This document shows, piece after piece, positions 1 to 6,748 of a stretch of DNA of 21,059 nucleotides. The notes beneath the pieces are model-generated. The model ran no database searches, was not told the DNA's origin, and was given only the letters and a program-made list of their open reading frames with translations. Each line of letters starts with the position of its first letter. Position 1 is the first letter of the stretch. The position numbers and the translations under genes are program-made. The stretch lies in contig DYPM01000016.1 in the NCBI GenBank assembly GCA_020719895.1, forward strand, positions 1 through 21,059, given 5' to 3'. Source of the DNA: Sulfurovum sp. GTDB taxonomy: Bacteria; Campylobacterota; Campylobacteria; Campylobacterales; Sulfurovaceae.

Positions 1-1
1 A

Positions 2-940
2 GGGGATGACCTATCGCAAAAAGTATTTTGTGATATTTTTGCAGGAACTGGAATAGTTGGAAGAACTTTTAAAAAAGATGTCAAAAAAGTGATAAGCAAC
101 GATTTGGAAGATTATAGTTTTGTACTGGGTAAAAACTATATTGAAAATCACGAAGAGATAGAAAATAAAGAAGATTTTATAGAAGAATTAAACTCTTTAA
201 AGCTTATTGATAGTGGATTTATTTACAATCATTACTGTATGGGTAGCGGAAGCGATAGACAATACTTTAGTGATAGTAATGGTAAAAAAATAGACACGAT
301 AAGAACAAAGCTAAAAGAGTGGAAAAAGAAGAAAAGAATAGATGATAATTTATACTATTTTTTACTTGCATCATTGATTGAAAGTACCGATAAGGTTGCA
401 AATACAGCTTCTGTTTATGGGGCTTATTTGAAACATATTTAAAAATCAGCTTCTAAAGAATTGATATTAGAACCAGTACTTTTTGATAAAAACAAAAATT
501 CACATAAGGTTTATAAAGAAGATGCAAATAAGCTTATCAAAAAAATAGAGGGAGATATTTTATATCTTGACCCGCCTTACAATCAAAGACAATATAGTGC
601 AAACTATCATCTCTTAAATACGATAGCTTTGTATGATGATTTTGTTCCGATTGGTAAAACAGGACTGAGGGAGTACAATCGTTCAAACTACTGTAAAAAA
701 AATGAGGTGGCTAAAAGTTTTGAAGAGTTAATAAAAAATGCAAACTTTAACTATATATTTTTAAGCTACAACAATGAAGGTCTTATGAGTGAAGATGAAA
801 TTAGAAAGATTATGAAAAAATACGGCGCTTATGATTTGACAACAAAAGAATATCAAAGATTTAAAGCGGATAAAACCGAAAATAGAAATCATAAAGCAAA
901 TATGACTTATGAGTATTTACATATCTTGGAGAAAAAATAA
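2..940 (+). pseudogene. D12-class adenine DNA methyltransferase, 5'-partial and interrupted by a stop codon
   Basis: Reading continuously in one frame from position 2 gives the S-adenosylmethionine-binding motif I (FAGTG at 38-52) and, further on, the catalytic motif IV DPPY (569-580) followed by NQRQYSANYH. This motif I-then-DPPY order and the surrounding residues are typical of D12-class N6-adenine DNA methyltransferases, which methylate adenine in a short recognition site, usually as part of a type II restriction-modification system. The frame is broken by TAA at 440-442, inside the segment GAYLKHI-stop-KSASKEL. A lysine codon AAA there would restore the continuous protein, so a single T/A substitution explains the break; it is not a frameshift. 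The 5' end lies outside the window, with about 25-35 residues expected to be missing. No ribosome binding site is seen before the second half. The region is visibly AT-richer than the rest, suggesting horizontal acquisition. No restriction endonuclease is visible here. Confidence 0.8.
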
Positions 941-980
941 AAACAGAGACTGCTCACAGTTACGAGCCAAACATCTTAAT

Positions 981-1010
981 CACAAGGCGGAGATTGAACT
1001 CCATCTTGTG
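981..1010. terminator. Hairpin between convergent genes, possible bidirectional terminator
   Basis: The inverted repeat has outer arms CACAAG and CTTGTG, a two-base mismatch on each side, and inner arms GGAG and CTCC around a six-base loop. It lies in the 100-base gap between the methyltransferase remnant (+) and groEL (-). On the + strand it is followed by a weakly T-rich GATTTTGATT, and the - strand exit lacks a strong T run, so intrinsic termination is only plausible. A second, shorter palindrome (GTAGGA-AAAT-TCCTAC, 1029-1044) covers the groEL stop codon. Confidence 0.35.
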
Positions 1011-1040
1011 GATTTTGATTATAGAAGAGTAGGAAAATTC

Positions 1041-2672
1041 CTACATCATACCGCCCATACCGCCCATACCACTCATATCGGGCATTGGTGATGGTTTGTT
1101 TTCTTTGATTTCGCTCACTGTAGCCTCTGTTGTCAAAAGAAGACTCGCAACTGATGTTGCATTTTGCAACGCGACTCTTCCTACTTTGAGAGGATCTATG
1201 ATTCCAGCTTCAAGCATATCGACATATTCGCCAGTAGCCGCGTTGAATCCCATATTTGGAGAGGTTGAATTTGCAATTTTGTCTGCTACAACACCCGCGT
1301 CAAATCCTGCGTTGCTTGCAATTTGTTTGAGTGGTGCATAGACTGCTCGAAGAATAATTTGTGCTCCAACCTCTTCATCGCCACTAAGATCCAATTTGAC
1401 TGATTGAGAAGCTTTGATCAGTGCAGCACCGCCACCAATTACGATACCTTCTTCAACCGCCGCTTTTGTAGCAGCAAGAGCATCATCTACTCGGTCTTTT
1501 TTCTCTTTCATTTCAGTCTCTGTCGCTGCACCTACTTTGATGACTGCAACACCACCAGCAAGTTTTGCAAGACGCTCTTGAAGTTTTTCTTTGTCATATT
1601 CGCTTGTAGTGGCATCAAGTTGGACTTTGATTTCATTGACTCTTGCCGTTACTGCTTCGTTGCTTCCTTGACCATCTACAATTACAGTATTGTCTTTGTC
1701 TATCACCACTCTTCCTGCTTTTCCAAGTTCATTGAGTGTAGCTTTATCAAGAGAGAGTCCAAGCTCTTCTGTGATCACTGTACCATTTGTCAAAACTGCG
1801 ATATCTTGCAACATTGCTTTTTTTCTGTCACCAAACCCTGGTGCTTTGACTGCTGCGATATTGAGTACGCCTTTGAGTCTGTTGAGTACGAGTGTAGCAA
1901 GTGCTTCACCTTCAAGATCATCAGCAATAATCAAAAGTGGTCTCCCCGTTTTTTGTACTTGCTCTAAAACAGGAATAAGGTCTTTGAGTGATGTGATTTT
2001 GGAATCGGTGATAAGAAGAAGAGGATTCTCTAATTCGCAAGTCATTTTTTCAGAGTTTGTGACGAAATATGGTGAGAGATAGCCTCTATCAAACTGCATT
2101 CCTTCGACCACCTCAAGAAGATCTTCGATTCCTTTTGCTTCTTCGACGGTAATGACACCATCTTTTCCTACTCTCTCCATCGCTTCTGCGATGAGATCCC
2201 CGATAGATTTATCAGAGTTTGCAGAGATAGTTGCTACTTGTGCGATCTCTTTTTTGTCTTTGACCTGTTTGGAGATTTTTTTGAGTTCTTCGATAATCGC
2301 ATTAGAAGCTTTGTCCATTCCTCTTTTGACTTCGATAGGATTTGCACCTGCTGTGATGTTTCTTAATCCTTCTTTGAAAATGGCGTGTGCCAAAACAGTC
2401 GCAGTTGTCGTACCGTCCCCAGCTTCGTCTGCTGTGTTACTTGCAACCTCTTTGACTAATTGAGCACCCATATTTTCAAGAGGATCACTAAGCTCAATCT
2501 CTCTTGCGACAGAAACACCATCTTTGGTGATGGAAGGCGCACCGTAACTTTTTTGAATAAGTACATTTCTTCCGCGTGGTCCCATTGTAACTTTGACTGC
2601 GTCTGCTAATTTTCTGACTCCTTCATAGAGTCCATTTCTTGCATTATCTGAAAATACAATCTCTTTTGCCAT
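1041..2672 (-). CDS. groEL: 60 kDa chaperonin GroEL
   Basis: This 543-residue protein has the normal GroEL length. With its GroES cap, GroEL forms the cytoplasmic double-ring ATPase that encloses and refolds unfolded proteins. Seen directly: N-terminus MAKEIVFSDNAR, the ATP-binding loop GDGTTTATVL with Asp86 (equivalent to E. coli Asp87), the apical-domain segment around GDRKKAMLQD, and the C-terminal Gly-Gly-Met tail (GMGGMGGMM). The start is supported by a Shine-Dalgarno-like AAGGAT just upstream on the minus strand. It lies 43 bases downstream of groES and is almost certainly cotranscribed with it. The stop is TAG, and the gene converges with the methyltransferase remnant. There is no sign of truncation or missing catalytic residues. 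The ORFs antisense to it are shadows. Confidence 0.98.
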   Translation of the reverse strand: MAKEIVFSDNARNGLYEGVRKLADAVKVTMGPRGRNVLIQKSYGAPSITKDGVSVAREIELSDPLENMGAQLVKEVASNTADEAGDGTTTATVLAHAIFKEGLRNITAGANPIEVKRGMDKASNAIIEELKKISKQVKDKKEIAQVATISANSDKSIGDLIAEAMERVGKDGVITVEEAKGIEDLLEVVEGMQFDRGYLSPYFVTNSEKMTCELENPLLLITDSKITSLKDLIPVLEQVQKTGRPLLIIADDLEGEALATLVLNRLKGVLNIAAVKAPGFGDRKKAMLQDIAVLTNGTVITEELGLSLDKATLNELGKAGRVVIDKDNTVIVDGQGSNEAVTARVNEIKVQLDATTSEYDKEKLQERLAKLAGGVAVIKVGAATETEMKEKKDRVDDALAATKAAVEEGIVIGGGAALIKASQSVKLDLSGDEEVGAQIILRAVYAPLKQIASNAGFDAGVVADKIANSTSPNMGFNAATGEYVDMLEAGIIDPLKVGRVALQNATSVASLLLTTEATVSEIKENKPSPMPDMSGMGGMGGMM

Positions 2673-2715
2673 ATGTAATCCTTATAAAATATTTAAAAAT
2701 GTATTGTGGTGAGAC

Positions 2716-2976
2716 TTATGCCAATATTCCAAGAATATCAGAAAACTCAAGAATAAGATACTCTTTTCCCTCAAGAGTGATTTCACTCCCTGCGTACTTA
2801 CCAAACACGATCACATCACCTTCTTGAAGCTTTTTGATCTCTTTGCCCAAAGCAATTACTTTTGCTTTAGAAGGTTTTTCTTTTGCATTGTCAGGGATAA
2901 TAATACCTGAAGCCGTAGTGGATGACTCTTCAAGACGCTCCACCAAAACCCTTTCGCCGAGTGGTTTAAAATTCAT
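2716..2976 (-). CDS. groES: 10 kDa co-chaperonin GroES
   Basis: This 86-residue protein has the usual GroES size. GroES is the heptameric lid that closes the GroEL folding chamber. Visible features are MNFKPLGERVLVER at the N-terminus, the mobile-loop region SSTTASGIIIPD (roughly residues 17-30) that contacts GroEL, and the beta-barrel strands EGDVIVFGKYAG and LEGKEYLILEFSDILG. The open frame extends upstream to 3150, but the true start is the ATG at 2974-2976: the homology begins there and a strong AAGGAG (complement of 2983-2988) sits seven bases ahead. The 58 codons upstream resemble no chaperonin sequence and are the 5' leader. It is the first gene of the groES-groEL operon. Confidence 0.97.
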   Translation of the reverse strand: MNFKPLGERVLVERLEESSTTASGIIIPDNAKEKPSKAKVIALGKEIKKLQEGDVIVFGKYAGSEITLEGKEYLILEFSDILGILA

Positions 2977-3011
2977 TAGTAACTCCTTAATATCAAAATT
3001 GTTGCGTAAGC

Positions 3012-3017
3012 ATCTTA
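3012..3017 (-). promoter_or_regulatory. Candidate proximal -10 box for groES-groEL
   Basis: On the minus strand the sequence reads a T-run, then TG directly before TAAGAT, resembling the Campylobacter/Helicobacter housekeeping promoter style (T-rich upstream stretch, TG-extended -10, weak or absent -35). Transcription would start around 3005 and give a leader of about 30 bases. TAAGAT matches TATAAT at four of six positions, so the call is tentative. A second candidate lies at 3212-3217. No CIRCE (HrcA) inverted repeat was recognised. Confidence 0.3.
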
Positions 3018-3120
3018 CAGAAAAAATATTAAGTTTAAAGTCATTGATATTAGCAAAGATGCAAAAGCCGCCAAAGATTGCGAAATACATGGTTGCAGAG
3101 ATGTTTCTGCATATCTTATC

Positions 3121-3165
3121 GGTTCTCAATGTATTTGTGGATTTGATCAAAAAAGATTGAGAATC
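3121..3165. repeat. Long-spaced inverted repeat upstream of groES
   Basis: The arms TTCTCAAT (3123-3130) and ATTGAGAA (3156-3163) are perfect inverted copies. With an outer G-C pair and one wobble pair they extend to a ten-pair stem around a 25-base spacer. The spacer holds the palindrome TTTGATCAAA (3142-3151). A smaller hairpin, TGCAGA/TCTGCA, lies at 3094-3111. The spacing is unlike CIRCE. It could be a dyad for a regulator or a leader RNA structure if groES is transcribed from the distal candidate promoter; no function is established by the sequence. Confidence 0.4.
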
Positions 3166-3201
3166 TATTGGATATTTAGATTATGAAGTTTATTTTAAGT
3201 A

Positions 3202-3207
3202 TATAAT
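3202..3207 (+). promoter_or_regulatory. Candidate -10 box for the tRNA gene
   Basis: A perfect TATAAT lies 30 bases before the tRNA 5' end, preceded by a T-rich stretch (TTTATTTTAAG) and with no good -35. This matches the promoter style of Campylobacterota. It forms half of the palindrome ATAATA-GA-TATTAT (3203-3216), whose other half supplies a TATAAT on the opposite strand. Confidence 0.5.
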
Positions 3208-3211
3208 AGAT

Positions 3212-3217
3212 ATTATA
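3212..3217 (-). promoter_or_regulatory. Candidate distal -10 box for groES-groEL
   Basis: ATTATA on the + strand reads TATAAT on the minus strand. A TTGACG-like -35 would be 19 bases upstream (3237-3242), inside the start of the tRNA gene; this spacing is longer than ideal. Use of this promoter would give groES a leader of about 230 bases containing the inverted repeats at 3094-3165. It faces away from the tRNA promoter only ten bases apart, so the two would compete for RNA polymerase. Confidence 0.3.
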
Positions 3218-3237
3218 ACGACCTCCAAAATTTTAAC

Positions 3238-3314
3238 GTCAAGGTAGCTCAGCTGGTTAGAGCGCTGGTCTCATAAGCCGGAGGTCGAGGGTTCGAGTCC
3301 CTCTCTTGATACCA
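3238..3314 (+). tRNA. tRNA with CAU anticodon, probably elongator tRNA-Met
   Basis: The 77-base sequence folds as a complete cloverleaf: acceptor GTCAAGG with TCTTGAT, D stem GCTC/GAGC, anticodon stem CTGGT/GCCGG with loop CTCATAA (anticodon CAT), a five-base variable loop, T stem GAGGG/CCCTC with loop TTCGAGT, discriminator A and an encoded CCA. The anticodon stem lacks the three G-C pairs of initiator tRNAs, so it is not tRNA-fMet. A tRNA-Ile2 whose C34 is converted to lysidine cannot be fully excluded without comparison with the other CAU tRNAs of the genome. The first acceptor pair is G-U and the seventh is also G-U, giving a rather weak acceptor stem. No clear terminator follows it. Confidence 0.93.
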
Positions 3315-3460
3315 TTTTCTCATAAATCACCCATTAAGACTCTTTTTTATTACATCTCCTCCACATCTCTTTTTGTACTCTTTTATTTGTTTCGCATTGT
3401 TACAAAAATAAGACTTTAAAATGTTTCACAATCTCTGCACAATGCTTTTAATTGAGTTTT

Positions 3461-3489
3461 TGATATATTTAGTTTCATATTCTGAGAAT
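3461..3489 (+). promoter_or_regulatory. Candidate nuo operon promoter with overlapping palindrome
   Basis: The 245-base gap between the tRNA and nuoA holds no gene. In it, a T-run followed by TG-A-TATATT (3461-3469) resembles a TG-extended -10 box of Campylobacterota, giving a predicted start near 3476 and a leader of about 84 bases. The odd palindrome ATTCT-G-AGAAT (3479-3489) lies immediately after the predicted start, where a repressor could block initiation. Further upstream, GCATTGT (3394-3400) and ACAATGC (3439-3445) form a seven-base inverted repeat. No regulator family is recognised for either. Confidence 0.4.
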
Positions 3490-3559
3490 TATCTTCCCAT
3501 CAAAGAATTTTTTATGGTGGTTTTGTTGGGTAGAGATGAATCAATAAAAAGGGATTAAA

Positions 3560-3949
3560 ATGACTCATGTAATGACGCAGCATCCATACTTTGGTCTGTT
3601 TGTTTTATTTGTTTTAACAGCGGTTGCATTTCCTGTTACTCTGATACTCGCACGTTTTGTGAGTAGAAAGCTTGCACGATTGGATACAGAAAAGCTTAAG
3701 CTCTCTATTTATGAGTGTGGACCTGAAGTGACCAAGCAGCCAAATACCATTTCAGCACAGTTTTACCTTATTGCACTTCTCTTTATTCTATTTGATGTAG
3801 AGATTATTTTTATGTTCCCTTGGGCAATCGATTTTAAACTTCTTGGTTGGTTTGGTTTTGCAGAGATGATTCTTTTTATTCTTCTACTTGCAATAGGATT
3901 TATTTACGCATGGAAAAAAGGAGCTCTTGAATGGCACAGCATCAAGTAA
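3560..3949 (+). CDS. nuoA: NADH-quinone oxidoreductase (complex I) subunit A
   Basis: This 129-residue inner-membrane protein is a small subunit of the membrane arm of complex I, next to NuoH and the quinone cavity. Three hydrophobic segments are evident (about residues 9-33, 65-88 and 95-116). The conserved loop YECGPE (51-56) and the segment FDVEIIFMFPW are present, with Asp79 and Glu81 at the same numbers as the conserved acidic pair of E. coli NuoA. A Shine-Dalgarno AAAGGGA precedes the ATG; a second in-frame ATG four codons in is a weaker choice. It is the first gene of the operon, and its last 19 bases overlap nuoB. Confidence 0.96.
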   Translation: MTHVMTQHPYFGLFVLFVLTAVAFPVTLILARFVSRKLARLDTEKLKLSIYECGPEVTKQPNTISAQFYLIALLFILFDVEIIFMFPWAIDFKLLGWFGFAEMILFILLLAIGFIYAWKKGALEWHSIK

Positions 3950-4449
3950 ATTACGCCAGTTCTGCTGGCTTGCCTATCGCACTCACTACGGTAGATCATT
4001 TGGTAAACTGGGGAAGATCTAACTCTCTTTGGCCACTCACTTATGGACTCGCGTGTTGTGCGATTGAGATGATGGCAAGTGGAAGCAGTCGTTTTGACTT
4101 TGACCGTTTTGGTACGATTTTTAGAGCTTCTCCAAGACAATCGGATGTGATGATTTTGGCAGGAACACTCTCCAAAAAACATTCGGAGTTTGCACGAAGA
4201 CTTTATGATCAGATGACTGAACCAAAATGGGTTATCTCAATGGGAAGTTGTGCCAATACGGGCGGAATGTTCAATACTTATGCGACAGTGCAAGGCGTAG
4301 ATCGTATTATCCCTGTAGATATCTATCTTCCTGGATGTGCACCACGACCTGAAACGCTTCAGTATGCGTTGATGATGCTTCAGACAAAAATCAGAAAAGA
4401 GTCTGCCAATATGAACAAAAATACAAAACAGAACTTGAGGTTAGTGTAA
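3931..4449 (+). CDS. nuoB: NADH-quinone oxidoreductase subunit B
   Basis: This 172-residue peripheral-arm protein carries cluster N2, the last [4Fe-4S] cluster before quinone. All four N2 ligands are present: the tandem Cys42-Cys43 (ACCAIEMM), Cys107 (MGSCANTGG) and Cys136 (LPGCAPRP). A strong AAGGAG (3918-3923) inside the end of nuoA supports the ATG at 3931 and hence the 19-base overlap. The C-terminal tail after about residue 155 is lysine- and asparagine-rich and poorly conserved. The stop TAA shares its last base with the nuoC start (TAATG), indicating translational coupling. Confidence 0.98.
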   Translation: MAQHQVNYASSAGLPIALTTVDHLVNWGRSNSLWPLTYGLACCAIEMMASGSSRFDFDRFGTIFRASPRQSDVMILAGTLSKKHSEFARRLYDQMTEPKWVISMGSCANTGGMFNTYATVQGVDRIIPVDIYLPGCAPRPETLQYALMMLQTKIRKESANMNKNTKQNLRLV

Positions 4450-5231
4450 TGAGAAAATATACGCCCAAAGACAATGTACAAGCAAAATCATACTATAGTG
4501 ATAGATTTTGGGTAGCACCTCGTGTGCCACGAGAAGCAGTTGAAGAGGGAACGCATTTTGACAGAGTGGTTGCTACGCTTAGAAGTCAAATCAAACTCTC
4601 TTATGTAGAAGTAGGGCAGTTGGTGATACATATTGATGCAAATGAAAATTTTGCAGTCATCAAAAAACTCAAAGAGGAGTGTGGTTACGCACAGTGTTCA
4701 GAGCAATCGGCGGTGGACTATCTCGCTCAAGATGGAGAGTTTGAGCTTTTTTATCAATTTTTAAATATCAACGAAGCAAAAAGAGTAAGAGTGGTGTGTC
4801 GTATCAAAAAAGGTGAAGCGATAGAGAGTATCGTCCCACTTTACAAATCAGCCAATTTTGCAGAGCGTGAAATGTATGATATGTTTGGTATCAAAGTCAA
4901 TAACCATCCTTATCTCAAAAGAATCATTATGCCTGATGATTGGGAAGGACATCCATTGCTCAAAACCTATCCATTGCAGGGAGATGAGTTTGCTGCGTGG
5001 TATGAGGTGGATAAGATTTTTGGTAAAGAGTATAGAGAGATTATCGGACCTGAAAACAGAGATCCAGCAAGCATAGACAGATATGATACAAAGCGTTTCT
5101 CAAGAGTAGGATACGAAGTGCCGTTTGGTGCGGATATCTCCCAAGGCGAAGTAGCCAAAGAGATTGAATATAGCAAAACCCTTTTGGTCGATTACAAAAC
5201 CAAAAGCAAACAGCTTGATGAACGAAAGTAG
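4449..5231 (+). CDS. nuoC: NADH-quinone oxidoreductase subunit C
   Basis: This 260-residue subunit (30 kDa type) has no cofactor and binds NuoD and NuoB near the quinone site. The signature AEREMYDMFGI is at residues 138-148, and the conserved HPYLKRIIMPDDWEGHPL stretch starts at residue 153. Unlike E. coli, where nuoC and nuoD are fused, the two are separate genes here. The C-terminal extension after about residue 200 (IIGPENRDPASIDRYDTKRF and beyond) is longer than in many bacteria. The start codon overlaps the nuoB stop by one base, and a GAGG lies 10 bases upstream. Confidence 0.96.
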   Translation: MRKYTPKDNVQAKSYYSDRFWVAPRVPREAVEEGTHFDRVVATLRSQIKLSYVEVGQLVIHIDANENFAVIKKLKEECGYAQCSEQSAVDYLAQDGEFELFYQFLNINEAKRVRVVCRIKKGEAIESIVPLYKSANFAEREMYDMFGIKVNNHPYLKRIIMPDDWEGHPLLKTYPLQGDEFAAWYEVDKIFGKEYREIIGPENRDPASIDRYDTKRFSRVGYEVPFGADISQGEVAKEIEYSKTLLVDYKTKSKQLDERK

Positions 5232-5239
5232 GAGGAAAT

Positions 5240-6472
5240 ATGCGTCAACAACCCAATAAACTTACCCCGTTTTTTGAGAACCTCAACTTCGAGCGTGATA
5301 ACAACACAATGGTAATCAACTTCGGTCCACAACACCCTTCTGCACATGGACAGTTGCGTTTGGTTCTTGAGCTTGACGGTGAACAGGTAATCAAAGCCTA
5401 TCCCGATATTGGATATCTTCATCGAGGTATCGAAAAGATGGCAGAAAATATGACTTATAATGAGTTTTTGCCAACTACAGATAGACTTGATTATATCGCC
5501 TCTACATCCAATAATTATGCTTATGCTTTGGCAGTTGAGAAGCTTTTGGGCATCAAAGCACCACGAAGAGCCCAAGTGATTCGTACGATGTTATTAGAAC
5601 TCAATCGCATTATCTCGCATCTCTTTTTTATCGCAACACACGCACTTGATGTGGGAGCGATGTCAGTATTTCTCTATGCGTTCCGCGAACGTGAGTTTGC
5701 GATGGACTTGATGGAGGAGTATTGTGGTGCACGTTTGACGCACTCTGCGGTGCGTATTGGCGGTGTGCCATTGGATCTTCCTATGGGATGGCTTGAAAAT
5801 CTTGCAATCTATTGTGACAAAGTAGATCACGAAGTGGTGCATACTTATGAAGCTCTTTTGACAGAAAATAGAATTTGGAAAATGCGTCTTGAAAATGTCG
5901 GCGTTATCTCCGCAGAAGAGGCACTAAGCTGGGGCTGTACTGGACCTATGATGAGAGGCTCGGGTGTGAAATACGATATCCGAAAAGAGGAGCCGTATGA
6001 GCTTTATAGCGAACTCGATTTTGATATTCCCGTAAGTGATACTTGTGACTCTTATGGACGTTATCGTCTTTATATGGAAGAGATGAAGCAGTCCACTCGA
6101 ATTCTTAGACAACTTATCCCAATGTATCATCAGAGTACGCCACAGCTGATGGCACATGCACCGCAATACATTTCTGCACCCAAAGAAGAGATTATGACTC
6201 AAAACTACGCCTTGATGCAACACTTTGTACTTGTCGCACAAGGAATGAGACCGCCAAAAGGGGAAGTGTATGTTCCTACAGAGTCACCAAAAGGCGAACT
6301 TGGATTCTATATCAAGTCCGAAGGAGAGCCGTATGCGTATAGACTCAAGTGTAGAGCACCGAGTTTTTTTCATGCGGGATTGTTGCAAGAGATTTTGGTG
6401 GGGACTTACCTTGCGGATGTGGTTACGATTATCGGTTCGACCAATATCGTATTTGGCGAAGTAGACAGATAA
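5240..6472 (+). CDS. nuoD: NADH-quinone oxidoreductase subunit D
   Basis: This 410-residue protein is the 49 kDa-type subunit that forms the quinone-reaction pocket together with NuoB; it descends from the [NiFe]-hydrogenase large subunit. The motif GPQHPSAHG (29-37) places the quinone-binding histidine at His36, and the tyrosine partner at Tyr85 (DRLDY) keeps the 49-residue spacing seen in other complex I enzymes. GYLHRGIEKMAE, CGARLTHSAVRIGG and the C-terminal GSTNIVFGEVDR are canonical. AGGAGG (5230-5235), overlapping the nuoC stop, gives a strong start signal. Confidence 0.98.
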   Translation: MRQQPNKLTPFFENLNFERDNNTMVINFGPQHPSAHGQLRLVLELDGEQVIKAYPDIGYLHRGIEKMAENMTYNEFLPTTDRLDYIASTSNNYAYALAVEKLLGIKAPRRAQVIRTMLLELNRIISHLFFIATHALDVGAMSVFLYAFREREFAMDLMEEYCGARLTHSAVRIGGVPLDLPMGWLENLAIYCDKVDHEVVHTYEALLTENRIWKMRLENVGVISAEEALSWGCTGPMMRGSGVKYDIRKEEPYELYSELDFDIPVSDTCDSYGRYRLYMEEMKQSTRILRQLIPMYHQSTPQLMAHAPQYISAPKEEIMTQNYALMQHFVLVAQGMRPPKGEVYVPTESPKGELGFYIKSEGEPYAYRLKCRAPSFFHAGLLQEILVGTYLADVVTIIGSTNIVFGEVDR

Positions 6473-6482
6473 GGGAATTGAT

Positions 6483-6746
6483 ATGAAACGATATGATTTG
6501 AGACATCTTAAAGATGATTTTTACGGCAGAATGAAAGAACTTATCGAAAAAGGTTTAGAGAAAGATGAGGTGGGAATTTTTCTTTTTGAAATAGGAGATT
6601 TTTCGTCTGTCCAAAAAACCGCTGATTTAGTAAGAGAGATGGGGTATGAGTTGATGAACTCCATTAAGTTCAACGAAGTGGACTGGACTATTGTGGTCAA
6701 AAAGATTGCCATAGCAAAAAACACAACAGAAGAGAAGGCTAAATAA
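6483..6746 (+). CDS. Small NuoE-position protein of Campylobacterota complex I
   Basis: This 87-residue protein occupies the nuoE position but has no cysteine at all, so it cannot bind the [2Fe-2S] cluster of true NuoE (about 160 residues, four cysteines). The sequence is a compact mixed alpha/beta type with conserved-looking stretches MKRYDLRHLKDDF and VGIFLFEIGDFSSV, and a lysine-rich tail. From position, size and resemblance it matches the small NuoE-replacing proteins of Campylobacter and Helicobacter (Cj1575c/HP1264 type), recalled rather than searched. It is probably a structural or docking partner of the following flavoprotein; in C. jejuni this part of complex I is linked to flavodoxin oxidation. 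AAGGGA lies just before the ATG. Confidence 0.8.
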   Translation: MKRYDLRHLKDDFYGRMKELIEKGLEKDEVGIFLFEIGDFSSVQKTADLVREMGYELMNSIKFNEVDWTIVVKKIAIAKNTTEEKAK

Positions 6747-6748
6747 CC

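Noticed and set aside
400..480. Frameshift in the methyltransferase gene
   Set aside because: Both halves are in the same frame (codons starting at positions 2 modulo 3); the interruption is a stop codon, not a shift.
909..1091. Open frame on + strand with repeated His-Thr-Ala residues
   Set aside because: The repeat is the antisense reading of the Gly-Gly-Met tail of groEL; it starts inside the methyltransferase remnant in another frame and has no ribosome site.
1404..2082. Long + strand open frames opposite groEL
   Set aside because: Antisense shadows of a confidently identified groEL; serine/cysteine-rich composition with no recognisable domain.
2716..3150. 144-residue extended GroES
   Set aside because: Extra N-terminal 58 residues are unlike GroES and the ATG at 2974-2976 has a strong ribosome site and the normal start of homology.
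2977..3237. CIRCE or HAIR heat-shock operator
   Set aside because: No TTAGCACTC-spacer-GAGTGCTAA or CTTGAGT-spacer-ACTCAAG type element could be read on either strand.
3238..3314. Initiator tRNA-fMet
   Set aside because: The anticodon stem lacks the three consecutive G-C pairs diagnostic of initiators, and position 1-72 is G-U rather than the C-A mismatch.
3430..3455. Sigma-54 promoter upstream of nuoA
   Set aside because: A TGCAC-like element is present but the matching -12 TTGC element is not at the required spacing.
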